NCBI GenBank assembly: GCA_963971285.1
Contig: OZ020250.1
Coordinates: 11,392,499 to 11,456,498 of the forward strand
DNA length: 64,000 bases
DNA from: Astropecten irregularis
Taxonomy: Eukaryota > Echinodermata > Asteroidea > Paxillosida > Astropectinidae
Reading direction: 5' to 3'
Shown here: positions 60,335 to 64,000 of the stretch, piece by piece
Numbering within the stretch: position 1 is the first letter of the stretch
How the letters are laid out: the number at the start of each line of letters is the position of its first letter
Program-made: the position numbers and the translations under genes
The notes under the pieces: model-generated
Databases searched by the model: none
Told to the model about the DNA's origin: nothing
The model's input: the letters and a program-made list of their open reading frames with translations, nothing else

Positions 60335-60400
60335 AGTAAGGAGGACCTGACACGTTTCGATCCTAACAGGATCTTTCTCAAAGGCGAACTGAATTACAGA
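60335..60400 (-). mobile_element. Penelope-like terminal motif (GATCCT hairpin then GAAACG)
   Basis: On the minus strand AAAGATCCTGTTAGGATC forms a GATCCT/AGGATC stem followed directly by GAAACGTGTCAGG. A stem followed by GAAACG and TCAGG is a signature found at Penelope-like element ends, where complete versions contain a hammerhead ribozyme (established for the family). The upstream CUGANGA core is only weakly present (CTTTGAGAAA), so I do not claim an active ribozyme. Confidence 0.4.
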
Positions 60401-60845
60401 CAAGAACATGGAAGGGAATAGAAACACAAAAGTATGGATGAGGGAGTCAGGACAATGGGAGAGGGGATTGGTCACACACAGAGGGGTCAGGTAGGCAAGA
60501 TCAAAGTTGCCACACTACAAAGGGTGGGAAGAATGGGGCTGGGGGAGAGGGATTAACAAAGTATAAATCTCACGAGTGGTGTGTAATTGAAAAGGGGGAA
60601 CATAAGCTTTCCAGATGTATCATTTATTATTCAAAAGTGAAATTAAAATTGGATTTAACATTGACAAATCTCGGTTTTGTTTTTTCTTGGTCACTCTGTA
60701 TTTACCGGTACTGTTCTCTTAGGTTTTGTCGCGATAATGTTCCAGTATTACAAAAAGTTTCCCTTTTCCCTCCTCTTCCCTTCAGCCCACCCCTCCTCTT
60801 ATTTACTTCTCTCTTCTTATTATGATACACATTACCATCATTATA

Positions 60846-61680
60846 CAGTGGAACACGAATATAATGAACACCACTATACCGAACATTCAGCTATAGATTA
60901 GCGCCGAGTGATGTCATTCCAACTTGCTGATCTTGGAGCGATGAAAACAAAGCATCAAGTTGTATGGGTTTTAAGACAATAAGCTGCCAGAATTGTTTAA
61001 TCTGAGTATACGGTATTTCAAAGAAGAATTATTGTCTGAGGAAAAACTAGGACTCTACAATGAAAGTTGTACAGAATACAATTTCTGCTTCTTTACAAAA
61101 TATTCGGGAAAAATTCTCGACGACGGGCGGTTTGTGCATGATTTGTCCGTAGCTGTGCGCCATCTACACGTACGTTAGTTTTCATCGGTTGTCAAGTTAT
61201 GAGAATGAAAGTACCCGGATGTCCGAGCTGATCTATACCGAACTTCATCCTTGACTCCAAAGTTTTTTTATCAAAACTTACCGAACAATCCTTATGAAAA
61301 ACAAATCAAAACATTTTATAGAAACAGGAAATATCTCTTGGTAATTCAAATGCTGTTTGGCCGTTTGTCTTACCCGAACGTCAATGAAACGGCCCATGTT
61401 TTAAGTTTATACACATACATGTATACCGGTAGTAACAAGTGGCTATTATTTCCCCAAGGAATAGAAGGGAAAACCACTAGTTGTGGTAGGTATGTACATG
61501 TACATACGAACAGTGGCAAAAATGTACAACATGTATGTGAAAAGCAATCAAAAGAGGGCGCGCTTCATTGGACAAGAGGGCGCTTTTAATATGAAATATC
61601 CACCGAACATCCCGGGCGGTTGAAATTTGCTATACCGCACAACCGCTATATCCAACCGCTCAAATTTTGTCAATCCACTG
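60846..61680. mobile_element. pogo/Tigger-type non-autonomous transposon with TA duplication
   Basis: It begins CAGTGGAACACGAATATAAT and ends GTCAATCCACTG, flanked by TA on both sides (60844-60845 and 61681-61682). CAGTG-type ends and TA duplications fit the pogo branch of Tc1/mariner. Subterminal CTATACCGAAC and TATACCGCACAACCG near both ends strengthen the pairing. The 835-bp interior has no transposase frame. Confidence 0.7.
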
Positions 61681-61682
61681 TA

Positions 61683-63251
61683 ACCACACAATTTTATCTT
61701 CTTTTAATGTTAATTCCTTTCAAGGTCTTACTCAAACAAGTAGATTATTCACATTGTCAACTTGCTTATAATATTCTTTTATTCATTTACTTTGCATATA
61801 TATTTTTTATATATTTTATTAACTGTCAATGACAAAAAAGGTTTTCATGGAAAAAAGTTTTTCTTTCCTTCTTTTTCTCTGTCTTTACAATGCAGTTATT
61901 AATAAATGCACAGATAACCAAAGCTGAAAAATGTGTATTTATTAGTACATGTTCAAGCTGTATTTTTTGTGTAATACTGTTTGCACGGTTGGTGGTACAG
62001 CACTTGTTTTTATCAATTCTAGTTAACTGGTGCTGGGTGGAACATCCATATTGCATGACTCAGGTTTTATGCAAGTAATGAGGTTTTCCTGTTATTGAGG
62101 AAGAAGTTGGCAAAGCCAGAGCCTTTGACAATAATATGCCATGAACAGCAAGTGGCAAAAACCTTAGTGCACTGAAGATTGGACCGATTTACTGTGCTGC
62201 AGTTGTTGTACATGTATATAGCAATGAAGCGTTTTGCATTTTTGCGAGGATCTTTCAAGCCCTCTGGTGAGTAGTGATAATGATAAAATGTATATGAATT
62301 GATGTGAAATGTTTCACATATTAACAAGCATATGCTTCGACCTAGCCTTGCCAAGCGTTTAATAACAAGTCATCTCGATAATCAATAACCATCGTAAAGG
62401 TATACATTGCATATGAATTGGGGCCCCAAGCTTAAAGGTAATATCAGTCCTTCTCTTCTAGAAAAAAATCGCTCTCCTTAAATCTGCCACGAGGGCATAC
62501 CGCTCTCCTTAAAATAAACCTACCATTTTCAAACAGGGTAAATTGAAATGACACCATTTTAAGACCAAACATTTGCTTTCATGGTTCTCTTTAATACGTT
62601 CTTCAGGCAATAGATTTTATTTGAATTAAGATTACATGTGCTTTGTTAAAAACATATTGGTTTCCATGTTTTTCAGAAACACACTAGCGTTTTCTTTGAA
62701 AAAAAGGGAATGCTAGACATCCAGTAAAAAAATCTGACAAAATAAAGTTTAATTATCTGACAAGACTTTGTGTTCTTGTATTTTGCTTTATTTGTTCTCT
62801 TATTCATTTTGGAATAACACACTGACAAGTTACAACAACGTACAACACGTTGACATGTGCCTAGTGCACGTGTGCAAATCTGTCGTTGTGAAAAGGTGTA
62901 CACGTGGTTATTGTCAGACACGTTGACAAAAGCGCCTGCGCGAAGTGGAATCATGGTCAAAGTACGCACGATATCACCACACACAGCGTAACATTTTTGT
63001 GTGGACCGTGTGCACTGAGCGCCCTTGTAAACTTGATAAATATTGGCTGTTGCGGTTCAGCAAAACGGCTGCCAACCAATAGAAACACGCGTAACATTAC
63101 TATCTCTTCAGCTGACTGTGTCAAGATAAAAAAGCATCGAAACGATTTTTGCATCGATGTGCGAGTGAACCAAACAGTGGTTTGAAAGCTATTTCCACTG
63201 GTTTGCTGTAATAATATTGTTGGAAATTTAAAAGGTACGCATAGATTTTTT
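61683..63251. other. Unassigned sequence, no gene recognised
   Basis: AT-rich, with CGCTCTCCTTAAA twice at 62471-62510. Short frames at 62904-63328 on both strands overlap each other and lack known motifs. Confidence 0.4.
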
Positions 63252-63325
63252 GAGGAGCGCTGTTTTTTTACGCTCCTCGATTTTGATAAGGAGCGTGGTA
63301 GGGCCGCCTGTGCGATCACGCTCCT
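63252..63325. repeat. Two adjacent hairpins with related stems
   Basis: GAGGAGCG (63252-63259) pairs with CGCTCCTC (63271-63278), and AGGAGCGTG (63289-63297) pairs with CACGCTCCT (63317-63325). Both stems are perfect and share AGGAGCG. They are followed by AAAAATGAAG, as the hairpin at 3215-3238 is followed by AAAATGAAG, so both may belong to one small repeat family. Confidence 0.6.
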
Positions 63326-64000
63326 CAAAAATGAAGGACTGTAATATCATACTTTGATTTTTGTCAAAGAAATTTATACAGATTCATGGGCAAAAATATC
63401 AAGGAAGATACAGTAACAGTCATCTGTGAAAATTGCAGTCCCATACGATGCCCACTTTTTTAGAAAACAGTGAACAACAGCCACAGTATTTCTTAAGTGT
63501 TTTCTCTTTTATTTTTTATCTTTAAAAGATCAAAAATTATTTTGGTCATCGGTTTTACTCTTTTCTGGATAAATACAGCATTTCAGGCAGAACAATTTTA
63601 ATGGTATGTTTCTATCATCACCATCTTTATACCCTGTAAGGGTATATAGGTAAATTTGTGAAGATTTCTGTTTCGGTATGCTACCAAAGTATGATACTAC
63701 CTTTAAACAAGTTACATGTATTTCCAGTCATTATAGTAGTGTGTATATGTATGATTAGCATATCTTATTTTGCTTCACGGGCAGAGAGCGCCGGAGTTTA
63801 TACCTGTGGTTCACGGGCAATAATGCCAATAACAAAAGCATATAATAATGTCAATAAACAACCATTGACTGGCTTAATAAATGCCAGTGGGAGATTTAAG
63901 CACATATACTGGAATCAGCGGTTGTAATATACATATTCCATGCATGGATGAATATAGACAATATGAAGCAATGCTATCAAAAAGTTGTTTGCACAATGAT
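63326..64000. other. Unassigned sequence to window end
   Basis: No coding, RNA or repeat match. The frame at 63658-63927 has no recognisable domain. Confidence 0.35.

Overview
This is eukaryotic, animal DNA, most likely from a marine invertebrate with a repeat-rich genome (echinoderm, cephalochordate or a similar lineage; the sequence does not let me name a species). Nothing prokaryotic is present: there are no operons, ribosome-binding sites or dense ORFs. The only host gene I can support is a plus-strand CLASP (CLIP-associating protein, Orbit/MAST) gene. Five short exons (60, 92, 76, 98 and 71 bp; 397 bp in all) at 4094-4153, 22828-22919, 30413-30488, 49017-49114 and 49737-49807 join in frame with canonical splice sites. 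Together they encode the second half of the N-terminal TOG domain, so the window is the inside of one gene and almost everything else is intron.

The introns (18.7 kb, 7.5 kb, 18.5 kb, 0.6 kb and more than 14 kb) are filled with transposons. From left to right: a 2 kb fold-back element (236-2178); a hAT-type MITE with target duplication (3697-4002); a hairpin-ended repeat split by a PIF/Harbinger element (4378-6187, insert 4639-5762); a CR1-like LINE on the minus strand (6741 to about 17985) whose ORF1 carries a SAP motif plus an SGNH esterase and whose reverse-transcriptase gene contains an in-frame 27-bp minisatellite; a DIRS-type copy inside that LINE (about 10700-15205); a Penelope-like fragment (20470-20995); a structurally complete DIRS-type element (23241-28031); an RTE-like LINE 3' end (31650-32282); a hAT/ZBED transposase fragment (34390-35490); a second GC-rich DIRS-type copy (35718-41893); and a block of roughly 129-bp tandem repeats (43980-45700).

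After the last exon comes a nest on the minus strand. An L2-like LINE (58058 back to 49815) has been entered by a tRNA-derived SINE and a tandem-repeat element (50348-51850) and by a second LINE (53413-57500). That second LINE was entered by a 1.2 kb TIR transposon (54309-55556), which itself holds a 220-bp MITE (54868-55087). The right end has a pogo-like TIR element (60846-61680) and otherwise unassigned sequence.

The most notable signals are the in-frame amplification of a 9-residue LINE coding segment into a minisatellite with 474-bp higher-order repeats, the SAP plus esterase layout of that LINE's ORF1, the tandem units each carrying an opposed pair of ETS-type cores and a DR3 nuclear-receptor-type motif, and the nested insertions whose empty sites can be read from the flanking coding sequence.
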